Below, in pieces: positions 9,900 to 17,962 of a stretch of DNA of 64,000 nt. The notes under the pieces were generated by a model. That model worked only from the letters and a program-made list of their open reading frames with translations. It made no database searches and was not told where the DNA came from. This stretch comes from Chitinophagaceae bacterium (GTDB lineage: Bacteria; Bacteroidota; Bacteroidia; Chitinophagales; Chitinophagaceae), in NCBI GenBank assembly GCA_016786885.1, contig JAEUVO010000067.1:1-64000 (forward strand). The letters are read 5' to 3'. Made by a program: the position numbers and the translations under genes. Each line of letters opens with the position of its first letter. The first letter of the stretch is position 1.

Positions 9900-10241
9900 T
9901 CAGATTACTTTTGATTGTGTATAGCCGTTCTTTCTCAGCCATTGCAGTATTTTTTCCCGCTGATCTCCTTGCACAATAATCTCACCATCCTTTGCTGAGC
10001 CGCCTGTTCCGCAAAACGATTTCAATTTTTTACCTAGTTCTTCTATATCCTCTGTTTTTCCTACAAATCCCTCCACTAGTGTAACTGCTTTCCCGGCACG
10101 ATGCTTTGTATTAAGCTTCACTTTTAATTTTTGCTGTGCTGGTTCAAGTGTTTCCTGATGGTTATTTTCTTCTTCGAAAGAAAAATCAGGATCAGTACTG
10201 TACACGAATCCTCTTGTATCGGGTTTATTCTTCCTGGACAT
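9900..10241 (-). CDS. yciH: SUI1/eIF1-like translation factor (YciH family)
   Basis: A 113-residue protein with a C-terminal SUI1 domain: KLKSFCGTGGSAKDGEIIVQGD is the conserved core, followed by the KILQWLRKNGY helix. YciH-type proteins are thought to monitor start-codon selection, by analogy with eIF1. The first ~35 residues are charged and probably disordered. It begins one base after the nadC stop, so it is in an operon with nadC. Confidence 0.93.
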   Translation of the reverse strand: MSRKNKPDTRGFVYSTDPDFSFEEENNHQETLEPAQQKLKVKLNTKHRAGKAVTLVEGFVGKTEDIEELGKKLKSFCGTGGSAKDGEIIVQGDQREKILQWLRKNGYTQSKVI

Positions 10242-10242
10242 A

Positions 10243-11100
10243 TTAAACTATAACGGCTTTTAGGCTTAGATCAAGACTCCGGGCCTGGTGTATTAATCCT
10301 CCAACACTTACAAAATCGACTCCGGTTCTGGCATATTCTTTTATATTGTCAAGGTTAATTCCTCCACTGGCTTCTGTCTCAAAATCATCCCTGATCAATA
10401 GTAGGGCCTCACTAATTTGTTCAGGCCTGAAATTATCAAGCATGATGCGAAATACTTTTCCTTTACCAACAGCAACAACCCTTTTTACATCTTCTACACT
10501 TCTTGTTTCCACTTCTATTTTAAGTCCCGGCTTTTTGTTCATTACATATTCTGCCGCCCGATCAATTGCTTTTTCAAGCCCCCCACAGTAATCAATATGG
10601 TTGTCTTTCAGCATTATCATATCATACAACCCAAACCTATGGTTTAACCCTCCCCCAATTCTTACCCCTTCTTTTTCAAGCAGCCTGAAATTAGGAGTTG
10701 TTTTTCTTGTATCCAGTAGCCTTGTTTTATATCCTTTTAATTTGTCAGTATACTGCCTTGTCAATGTGGCTATACCACTCATTCGCTGCATACAATTAAG
10801 TACCAGTCTTTCACATTGCAAAATTGTATGTATTGAAGTTTCTACCTCAAACGCTTTTTCCCCATACTTCATTTCTTCACCATCTTCTTTAAAGACAGTA
10901 AAAACTGAAGCTGGCTCCTTATAGTTGAATATTTTTTGTGCCACCTGCATGCCCGCCAGCACACCATCCTGTTTTATTTTTAAAACTGCTTTCCCTTTTG
11001 CACTTGCCGGGATACAGGATAAAGTAGAATGATCGCCATCCCCAATATCTTCTTTCAAAGCTTCGTCGATCAGGTGATGCAGTTGTTCATCAAAACTCAT
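10243..11100 (-). CDS. nadC: Quinolinate phosphoribosyltransferase (decarboxylating)
   Basis: Makes nicotinate mononucleotide from quinolinate and PRPP in de novo NAD synthesis. A 285-residue type II PRTase with DTRKTTPN near 135, the RIGGGLNHR segment, MLKDNH and the C-terminal EASGGI and VSVGG phosphate-binding loops. First gene of a short operon with yciH. A strong terminator and then its own -7 box separate it from the upstream DUF4783 gene. Confidence 0.97.
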   Translation of the reverse strand: MSFDEQLHHLIDEALKEDIGDGDHSTLSCIPASAKGKAVLKIKQDGVLAGMQVAQKIFNYKEPASVFTVFKEDGEEMKYGEKAFEVETSIHTILQCERLVLNCMQRMSGIATLTRQYTDKLKGYKTRLLDTRKTTPNFRLLEKEGVRIGGGLNHRFGLYDMIMLKDNHIDYCGGLEKAIDRAAEYVMNKKPGLKIEVETRSVEDVKRVVAVGKGKVFRIMLDNFRPEQISEALLLIRDDFETEASGGINLDNIKEYARTGVDFVSVGGLIHQARSLDLSLKAVIV

Positions 11101-11105
11101 AGTTG

Positions 11106-11113
11106 CAAAAATA
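11106..11113 (-). promoter_or_regulatory. Candidate -7 box of nadC
   Basis: The minus strand reads TATTTTTG (full match to TAnnTTTG) with only five bases between it and the nadC ATG. It lies just after the terminator of the preceding gene, where a new promoter is needed. No clear -33 element. Confidence 0.5.
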
Positions 11114-11142
11114 CAGTTTCGTTTACTGATGACAGGTCATAA

Positions 11143-11182
11143 ACAAAAAAAATCCCCGTTATAATTAATATTATAACGGGGA
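11143..11182 (-). terminator. Rho-independent terminator of the DUF4783 gene
   Basis: A perfect 12-bp stem (11153-11164 with 11171-11182) and six-base loop, followed on the minus strand by an eight-base T run. It lies 20 bases after the DUF4783 stop and insulates nadC. Confidence 0.9.
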
Positions 11183-11201
11183 TAAAAAGTATTTTACCAA
11201 T

Positions 11202-11591
11202 TTAGTCTATCGACTGAAATCGTATTTCTTTAACAACATCTTTCCCGCTTTTTGACTTCATAAAAATGTTAGTGCGGAAATTACCTGAATTAGTTTGCAG
11301 GGTACCGATAGCAAAATAGCCACCGGGAGAAGTTCCTTTATGTTTTAACTCAAAACCCTTGACACCATTGTTAGAAAAAAAGTCCTTGACAATAAGTTGC
11401 GCCTGGGCTTTACTGTAGCTATCGCTTTTATCTGGTAAGGTCAATTCTACCGTATCATCAAAATATTTAGCCAACTCCGAAGCATTACCAGACTTTAAAG
11501 CGTTGATAACTTCGTCAATACCTTCCTGTGCCTTAAAAGAAGAAAATACCAGGATGGAAGAGAGCAGTAAAGATGTAAAAATCTGTTTCAT
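11202..11591 (-). CDS. DUF4783 domain secreted protein
   Basis: A 129-residue exported protein with signal MKQIFTSLLLSSILVFSSFKA. The mature part matches DUF4783, a SnoaL/NTF2-like small fold found mainly in Bacteroidota: EVINALKSGNASELAKYFD, then KAQAQLIVKDFF and a GYFAIGTL strand. It lies upstream of nadC but is separated by a strong terminator. Function is unknown. Confidence 0.85.
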   Translation of the reverse strand: MKQIFTSLLLSSILVFSSFKAQEGIDEVINALKSGNASELAKYFDDTVELTLPDKSDSYSKAQAQLIVKDFFSNNGVKGFELKHKGTSPGGYFAIGTLQTNSGNFRTNIFMKSKSGKDVVKEIRFQSID

Positions 11592-11795
11592 ATCAATTCA
11601 AATGTTGGTTTTCACAGAAGTACTAAACTAAAAACATGCCATGTTACAAATCAGCTATCAACGGGTACTAAAATACTAAAAATCAGCTTCTTTTGATAAA
11701 TCTGGCTGGGAAATAGCTGATTTGGGTGTAGTTTTACAGGGTACGGACGGGAATTATTCCCTTAAAAATGTGTTTATACCCCTTAATAATATTAC

Positions 11796-13322
11796 ATGTC
11801 AGCTAAAAAAGTAATTCTTATCATCATGGACGGCTGGGGATTAGGAAAAGTTGCATCATCTGATGCTATCCAGCATGCCAATGTACCTTTTACCAAAAGC
11901 CTTTACTCAAAATATCCCAATACTACTCTTGTCACTTGTGGTGAGGCTGTCGGTCTGCCCGACGGGCAAATGGGCAACTCTGAAGTAGGCCATTTAAACC
12001 TGGGTGCAGGCAGGATAGTCTACCAGGAACTGCAAAGAATTAATGTAGCTGTAAGAGATGGCTCTTTTGCACAGAATCAGAAATTGTTGAGTGCTGTGCG
12101 TTTTGCAAAAAAAAATAATAAACCTCTCCACCTGCTTGGGTTGGTTAGTAATGGAGGAGTACATTCGCACATTAAGCACTTAAAAGCCATTGTGGATGTC
12201 TGTAAAAATGAGGGTTTAAAAGAAGTTTTCATTCATGCTTTTACCGATGGCCGTGATTGTGATCCAAAGAGCGGACTAGCCTTTATCATTGAATTGCAAC
12301 AGCATCTAAACTATAGTGTTGGAAAAATTGCATCAGTAAGTGGAAGGTATTATGCTATGGACCGGGATAAAAGGTGGGAAAGAGTAAAACTGGCATATGA
12401 TGCGTTGGTAAAAGGAGAAGGAGCTAAATCAACAGATGCGGTAGCAGCAGTTGAAAATTCATATACCAATAATGTAACTGATGAATTCATCAAACCGACA
12501 GTGATAGTGGATGAGTCACAGCAACCCCTGGCAACTATTAAAAGTGGAGATGTAGCTATTTGTTTTAATTTCAGAACAGATCGTTGCAGGGAAATAACAC
12601 AAGTACTTACACAAATGGACCTGCCGGAGTTTGGTATGAATAAGCTATCGCTCCATTATACCACTATGACAGAATATGATAAAACGTACAATAATGTCGA
12701 AGTAATCTTTGAAAACGATAATCTGAACAATACTTTAGGCGAAATACTGGAGCAACATGGATTAAAACAAATCCGTATTGCAGAAACAGAAAAATATCCG
12801 CATGTAAGCTTTTTCTTTAGTGGAGGCCGTGAAAAACCTTTTGAAGGAGAAAAAAGAATAATGATCCCTTCTCCTAAGGTAGCCACTTATGATCTGCAAC
12901 CCGAAATGAGTGCAAATGAAGTAACAGACGCCATTGTTTCAGAAATAAAAGACAAATCAGCTGATTTTGTCTGTCTCAATTTCGCCAATGCAGACATGGT
13001 GGGTCATACCGGCATTTGGGAAGCGGCTATAAAGGCTGTTGAGACTGTTGATAAATCTGTAGAAAAAGTAGTAACAGCGGGACTTGCAAACTGCTATACC
13101 ATTTTCCTGACAGCAGACCATGGCAATTCAGACTATATGATCAACGAAGATGGCTCTCCCAATACAGCTCATACACTAAATCCTGTTCCATTATTTATAA
13201 TAGATAATGAGTGGAAAGGAATTATAAAACCGGGTAAACTTGGAGACATAGCGCCAACGATTCTTACACTAATGCAGCTACCCATACCAAAAGAAATGAC
13301 AGGCAATGTCCTGATTAACTAA
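11796..13322 (+). CDS. gpmI: 2,3-bisphosphoglycerate-independent phosphoglycerate mutase
   Basis: Interconverts 3- and 2-phosphoglycerate in glycolysis. A 508-residue two-domain alkaline-phosphatase-superfamily enzyme. Metal ligand Asp12 (MDGWG) and nucleophile Ser62 (GNSEVGH) are in place, and the second metal site is seen in NFANADMVGHTG and TADHGN near the C-terminus. Complete. The haem-binding protein gene follows after 22 bases on the same strand. Confidence 0.97.
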   Translation: MSAKKVILIIMDGWGLGKVASSDAIQHANVPFTKSLYSKYPNTTLVTCGEAVGLPDGQMGNSEVGHLNLGAGRIVYQELQRINVAVRDGSFAQNQKLLSAVRFAKKNNKPLHLLGLVSNGGVHSHIKHLKAIVDVCKNEGLKEVFIHAFTDGRDCDPKSGLAFIIELQQHLNYSVGKIASVSGRYYAMDRDKRWERVKLAYDALVKGEGAKSTDAVAAVENSYTNNVTDEFIKPTVIVDESQQPLATIKSGDVAICFNFRTDRCREITQVLTQMDLPEFGMNKLSLHYTTMTEYDKTYNNVEVIFENDNLNNTLGEILEQHGLKQIRIAETEKYPHVSFFFSGGREKPFEGEKRIMIPSPKVATYDLQPEMSANEVTDAIVSEIKDKSADFVCLNFANADMVGHTGIWEAAIKAVETVDKSVEKVVTAGLANCYTIFLTADHGNSDYMINEDGSPNTAHTLNPVPLFIIDNEWKGIIKPGKLGDIAPTILTLMQLPIPKEMTGNVLIN

Positions 13323-13344
13323 TTTTAAATCTAAATAGAGAAAT

Positions 13345-13833
13345 ATGTTTAAAAAAATTATGCTGGCCTTATTAGCAGTCCTTGTAATAATACAATTTAT
13401 ACATCCAAAAAAGAATAAAGCAGAAGGGCCACAGTCTAATTATATTGGAAACAATTTTACAGTTCCGGCTGATGTAAAAACAATACTCGATAAAGCCTGC
13501 AACGATTGCCATAGTAATAATAGCAACTATCCCTGGTATGCCAATCTGCAACCTGTTCACTGGTGGCTGGAAAAACATATAAAGGATGGGAAAAAACATA
13601 TAAATTATGACGAGTACACTAATCGTCCGCTCCGTTATCAATACCATAAAATGGAAGAAACAATTGAAATGATAAAAGAAGGAGAGATGCCATTAAATTC
13701 TTACACCTGGACACATAAAGATGCAAAACTCACCGAGGAAGAAAAAACAAAATTAATCAGCTGGGCTGAGTCCATTATGGACAATATGAAATCGAAATAT
13801 CCGATTGATAGCCTGGTACGGAAAAAAAATTAG
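13345..13833 (+). CDS. Haem-binding domain protein (CxxCH)
   Basis: A 162-residue protein with one N-terminal membrane helix or signal anchor and a single c-type haem motif CNDCH at 52-56, matching the Haem_bd family. The following NYPWY, PVHWWLEKHIKDGKKH and NY/DEY segments are typical of the family. It is presumably periplasmic, with an unknown electron-transfer or haem-sensing role. First of a run of haem-related genes (TonB receptor, PepSY protein) on the same strand. Confidence 0.88.
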   Translation: MFKKIMLALLAVLVIIQFIHPKKNKAEGPQSNYIGNNFTVPADVKTILDKACNDCHSNNSNYPWYANLQPVHWWLEKHIKDGKKHINYDEYTNRPLRYQYHKMEETIEMIKEGEMPLNSYTWTHKDAKLTEEEKTKLISWAESIMDNMKSKYPIDSLVRKKN

Positions 13834-13855
13834 TACCTTACACTACCAATTCAAT

Positions 13856-14362
13856 GTGAAAACCAATTCTAAAAAAACAGTCAGCCTTTTTTTTATCCTG
13901 CTTGGGGCAACCCCCTTATTGTTCATTCTTTCATCTGATATCAGAAAATGGAATATTAAGATCCGCATGAAAGAAAAAACTGCCCAAAAACAGGAATTAC
14001 AGACCATTGTACTTCCTGAAAATGAAGTTGTATGGATGGACAAACATGAGATATATGTAAATGACAAAATGTTTGATATCAGCACTGCTAAACTTGAAAA
14101 AGGAATTTACACTTTTAAAGGATTATATGATGAAGAGGAAACAGAGCTGGTAAAACAACAACAAAAACCTGCCTCCCAAAGCACAGAAAACATGAAGCTT
14201 TTATCCCGGTTGTTTAAGTTTCTGCAAAATTTTTATTACGATCAGCCTGTGTTTTGTTTTGATCTAATGCAGCAACAAAACAAGTATCCATCATTACAAT
14301 CATCTGCAATAGTTTCTCAATACTTGAAAATACCTACTCCGCCTCCACAGTTTATTTGCTAA
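13856..14362 (+). CDS. Unknown single-span membrane protein upstream of a TonB receptor
   Basis: About 168 residues: an N-terminal hydrophobic segment (LFFILLGATPLLFIL), then a soluble domain with VWMDKHEIYVNDKMFDI, which reads like a small beta-hairpin module, and a C-terminal half with FCFDL and a proline-rich tail. The frame opens at TTG 13805, inside the previous gene. GTG 13856 gives a good membrane-signal start 23 bases after that gene's stop. It lies 41 bases before the haem-type TonB receptor, so a linked role is likely but unproven. Confidence 0.65.
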   Translation: MKTNSKKTVSLFFILLGATPLLFILSSDIRKWNIKIRMKEKTAQKQELQTIVLPENEVVWMDKHEIYVNDKMFDISTAKLEKGIYTFKGLYDEEETELVKQQQKPASQSTENMKLLSRLFKFLQNFYYDQPVFCFDLMQQQNKYPSLQSSAIVSQYLKIPTPPPQFIC

Positions 14363-14403
14363 ACATACATAGCAAACCATATAAGTAACTAAACTTATTG
14401 TTA

Positions 14404-16611
14404 ATGAGCAAAAAATACTTGCTTGTTCTATTATGCATTATATGCATGACTGAAGCTGGCAATACTCAGGAAGATACAACAACTGAAAAAACGTTGGGCG
14501 AAATCATCGTGTCTGTAAACAAATGGGAACAAAAACTGAATGAAGTGCCCAACAAAATTGTAAAAGTCAATAGATATGATATCTTAAAAAACAATCCCCA
14601 GACAGCGGCAGATTTATTAGGACAGACTGGTGCCGTGTTCATTCAAAAAAGTCAGTTGGGTGGTGGAAGCCCGATGATCCGTGGTTTCGCTACAAACCGT
14701 GTACTGTTGGTCATTGATGGGGTTCGTATGAATAATGCTATTTACCGCAGCGGCAACCTGCAAAATGTAATTAGTATTGATGCATTGAGTACTGAAACAG
14801 CCGAAGTAATATTTGGCCCGGGGTCTCTTATCTATGGCAGCGATGCCATTGGTGGTGTAATGGATTTTCATACCCTGGATGCCCGGTTTTCAAAAGATGA
14901 AAAGATGCAGGTGAAAGGAAGTGTACTGGGCCGGTATTCAACAGCCAATAAAGAAAACACCTTTCATGCTGATATTAACCTAGGTTGGAAAAAATGGTCG
15001 TTGTTATCCTCTCTTTCTTACAGCAAATTCGACGACTTAAAAATGGGAAAGAATGGTGGACAGGACAGTTATCTGCGGCCAGAATATGTTGAAAGGATTA
15101 ATGACAAAGACAGTATTGTAAAAAACGGTGACCTCCGCATTCAACGTTTCAGCGGATATGACCAATTAAATTTTTTACAAAAAATACGGTTCCGGCCAAA
15201 TGAGCATTGGGATTTACAATACAGCTTTACTCATGCAAAAACAGGCGATGCTCCGAGGTACGACCGATTGATTCAATACAGGAACGGAGCGCTGCGTTTT
15301 GCAGAATGGTATTATGGACCAATGCGCTGGAATATGCATACACTGCAGGTTTTACATTCAAAGAAAACAAGTTTGTATGATGATGCCCGGTTAACAGTGG
15401 CCTATCAGGATTATGAAGAAAGCCGTATAGACCGCACAAGAGCTAATAATAATCGAAACCGGCAGGTAGAATTGGTAGATGCCATCAGTGTCAACTGGGA
15501 TGCAACAAAGGATGTTGGCAAAGGTCAGCTGTTTTATGGACTTGAATATGTGCACAACAAGGTCGGTTCGTTTGGTGAAAGAACCAATATTAGCACTAAT
15601 GCTGTAACGCCAATGGTAAGTCGTTATCCAGATGGTAGTACCTGGAGTACGACTGGTATCTATGGTAGTTATAAAATAAATCTGCATCCCAAAGTAACAT
15701 TGACGACAGGTTTACGATACAGCTATAATACATTAGATGCCACTTTCGATACTACATTTATCAAGTTTCCGTACAAGAATGCAGAACTGAGAGACGGGGC
15801 TCTGACTGGCAATGCTGGTCTTGTATTTCGTCCGGCAGAAAGCTGGCAATTGAATGGAAATATTTCTACTGGTTATCGTATGCCTAACGTAGATGATATT
15901 GGAAAGCTGTTTGAAAGTGTGCCGGGAAATATCACCGTTCCAAATCCCGATCTGACACCTGAATATGCCTGGAATTTTGAAATGGGTGTCATAAAAAATA
16001 TCCCTAATAAACTTCGCATTGAGTTAAATAGTTTTCACACCATTTTAAATAATGCTATTGTTCGTCGTCCAACCACATTCAATGGCGCTGACAGTATTTT
16101 GTTCAATGGAATATTAAGTCGGGTAGAAGCATTGCAAAATGTGGCAAAAGCAACTGTTTCTGGCCTTCAGGCAAGTGCAGAATTTTATTTTACCAAATCC
16201 TTGTCATTGCAAACTCATGCAAACTGGATAAGCGGAAAAGAAACGGATGATGTAAAAAATGAACAGGTACCGCTACGTCATGCACCTCCTTTTTATGGAA
16301 GCACATTACTGCGTTACCGCTTGAAAAAACTATTTGCAGAAGCATCTGCACAGTATAATAGTGAAATAGAAAATGCAGATCTGGCGCCTTCGGAGCAGGC
16401 TAAAACAGATATTTATGCAAAAGATGTAAATGGTAAACCTTACTCACCAAGATGGTACACTTTGAACATTAAAGCATCTTACCAGGTAATAAAGAACTTA
16501 CAGATAACAACAGGTTGGGAAAATATAACCAATCAACGTTATCGTCCTTATTCATCAGGTATAGTAGCTGCTGGTTCTAATTTTATTATTTCTCTGAGAG
16601 CTTCACTTTAA
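14404..16611 (+). CDS. TonB-dependent receptor, haem/haemoglobin receptor type
   Basis: A 735-residue outer-membrane receptor: signal peptide, N-terminal plug (LGEIIVSVNKWEQ TonB-box region, then PMIRGFATNRVLLVIDGVR) and a C-terminal barrel ending in aromatic-rich strands and SLRASL. The plug wording and RSGNLQNVI match the haem-receptor branch. TTG 14398 is the first open codon but ATG 14404 is the better start. Neighbours (CxxCH protein upstream, PepSY protein downstream) support haem or iron uptake. The exact ligand is inferred. Confidence 0.87.
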   Translation: MSKKYLLVLLCIICMTEAGNTQEDTTTEKTLGEIIVSVNKWEQKLNEVPNKIVKVNRYDILKNNPQTAADLLGQTGAVFIQKSQLGGGSPMIRGFATNRVLLVIDGVRMNNAIYRSGNLQNVISIDALSTETAEVIFGPGSLIYGSDAIGGVMDFHTLDARFSKDEKMQVKGSVLGRYSTANKENTFHADINLGWKKWSLLSSLSYSKFDDLKMGKNGGQDSYLRPEYVERINDKDSIVKNGDLRIQRFSGYDQLNFLQKIRFRPNEHWDLQYSFTHAKTGDAPRYDRLIQYRNGALRFAEWYYGPMRWNMHTLQVLHSKKTSLYDDARLTVAYQDYEESRIDRTRANNNRNRQVELVDAISVNWDATKDVGKGQLFYGLEYVHNKVGSFGERTNISTNAVTPMVSRYPDGSTWSTTGIYGSYKINLHPKVTLTTGLRYSYNTLDATFDTTFIKFPYKNAELRDGALTGNAGLVFRPAESWQLNGNISTGYRMPNVDDIGKLFESVPGNITVPNPDLTPEYAWNFEMGVIKNIPNKLRIELNSFHTILNNAIVRRPTTFNGADSILFNGILSRVEALQNVAKATVSGLQASAEFYFTKSLSLQTHANWISGKETDDVKNEQVPLRHAPPFYGSTLLRYRLKKLFAEASAQYNSEIENADLAPSEQAKTDIYAKDVNGKPYSPRWYTLNIKASYQVIKNLQITTGWENITNQRYRPYSSGIVAAGSNFIISLRASL

Positions 16612-16617
16612 CCAAAG

Positions 16618-16650
16618 AAGGGCTTGTATTAAAGCAAGCCCTTAATTTTA
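16618..16650 (+). terminator. Hairpin between TonB receptor and PepSY genes
   Basis: A 9-bp perfect stem (16618-16626 with 16635-16643) and eight-base loop, followed by AATTTTAATT. The T tract is short, so it may be an attenuator or partial terminator rather than a strong one. Confidence 0.55.
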
Positions 16651-16653
16651 ATT

Positions 16654-17226
16654 ATGAGCAATACTAAACAACAAGCCAAATGGATTCGCCGGCTCCGCTG
16701 GCTACACCGGAAGACTGCTATTTTTTTATTTATTTTTTTTCTGATTATATCCATCACCGGTTTATTACTCGGCATTAAAAAACAAACCGGGCTGCTTGCC
16801 CCTACTCAAAAAGGAATTTCTATTGACCTTTCGACATGGCTTACCGTGGATAGCTTACAAAAAAAAGCAATCGGTTATCTTCATGACTCAGTGTCAAAAG
16901 GCCTTTCTATTGATATTGACAGAATCGATATCAGGCCTGATAAAGGCACTGTAAAATTCATATTCAAAGATCATTTTAATGGCCTTCAGTTAGATGGCGC
17001 TACGGGACAGTTGCTTCTGGTGGAAAAAAGAAGAAGTGATTTTATTGAAAAGCTCCATGATGGATCTATCCTGGATAAGATATTCGGAACCGGCAGAGAT
17101 CAGATAAAAGTAAGTTATACTGTTATCATGGCACTTAGCCTTCTAATGCTTGTACTTTCCGGCCTTTGGCTTTGGTATGGCCCCAAAAGGCTTAGAAAAA
17201 GCCGTATTCACCAAACCCCACTATAG
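16654..17226 (+). CDS. PepSY-associated TM helix protein
   Basis: A 190-residue inner-membrane protein: charged N-terminus (RRLRWLHRKTA), TM helix at about 18-40, a periplasmic PepSY-like domain of ~100 residues (IDIDRIDIRPDKG, LDGATGQLL) and a second TM helix near 152-172. Short single-PepSY proteins often sit beside siderophore or haem TonB receptors and are proposed to act in ferric reduction. Here it follows the haem-type receptor. Confidence 0.88.
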   Translation: MSNTKQQAKWIRRLRWLHRKTAIFLFIFFLIISITGLLLGIKKQTGLLAPTQKGISIDLSTWLTVDSLQKKAIGYLHDSVSKGLSIDIDRIDIRPDKGTVKFIFKDHFNGLQLDGATGQLLLVEKRRSDFIEKLHDGSILDKIFGTGRDQIKVSYTVIMALSLLMLVLSGLWLWYGPKRLRKSRIHQTPL

Positions 17227-17349
17227 CTAATTGCGTAAAAACCCTAAAACCAGAGAGGTCGTTATCTGTTACTTTGCCCTAAATTTTACAATTTGGTGCA
17301 GCAATCGTACGGAAAAAATGTCTAATTTACAGGCAACCAAAGGGTAGTT

Positions 17350-17931
17350 ATGACCGAGGAAGCCATTTTACAAGGTTGTTTAAAAAATGATGCCACAGCC
17401 CAACGGGAGTTGTACAACAGGTATAGCCCCAAAATGCTAGCAGTGTGCTATCGTTTTGCTCACAATCGGGAAGATGCTGAGGATATGCTTCAGGAAGGTT
17501 TCATAAAGGTTTTCCTGCAGATTCACACCTTCGAAAATCGAGGAGCTTTTGAAGGATGGGTACGGCGAATCATAGTTCATACCTGCATCAATATCCTCAA
17601 AAAGAATAAGAAGTTCAATGAAAGTGTTGATATAATACATGCCACCGGGGTGCAGATCAGGGAAGAAAGTGTGCCAGCGATTATTCAGGCAAAACAGGTT
17701 GTGGAATGTATCAGACTTTTACCGATTGGCTACAGAACGGTATTAAATCTGTACGCAGTAGAAGGCTACAGTCATCGGGAAATTGCCAATATGCTGGATA
17801 TTGAAGAAAGCACCAGCCGAAGTCAGTATACGAGGGCAAAGGCTATGCTTGAAGATATTTTGATCCGTAAAAGAATATTACAGAAACCAAAACATGAAAA
17901 TAATTGGCTTGCTGCTGTTAGCCAGAGATAA
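17350..17931 (+). CDS. ECF-type RNA polymerase sigma factor
   Basis: A 193-residue sigma-70 family protein with region 2 (ELYNRYSPKMLAVCYRF, then NREDAEDMLQEGFIKVF) and region 4 (LPIGYRTVLNLYAVEGYSHREIA). No zinc-finger anti-sigma gene follows; the next gene, 31 bases on, encodes a membrane-anchored protein with a barrel-like C-terminus that is the likely regulator. Confidence 0.93.
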   Translation: MTEEAILQGCLKNDATAQRELYNRYSPKMLAVCYRFAHNREDAEDMLQEGFIKVFLQIHTFENRGAFEGWVRRIIVHTCINILKKNKKFNESVDIIHATGVQIREESVPAIIQAKQVVECIRLLPIGYRTVLNLYAVEGYSHREIANMLDIEESTSRSQYTRAKAMLEDILIRKRILQKPKHENNWLAAVSQR

Positions 17932-17962
17932 ATTTAAAAGTACCCTTAATCGCTGACTGGTT

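Noticed and set aside
13805-13855. N-terminal extension of the unknown membrane protein from TTG 13805
   Set aside because: It lies inside the haem-binding gene and breaks the clean signal-anchor start at GTG 13856.
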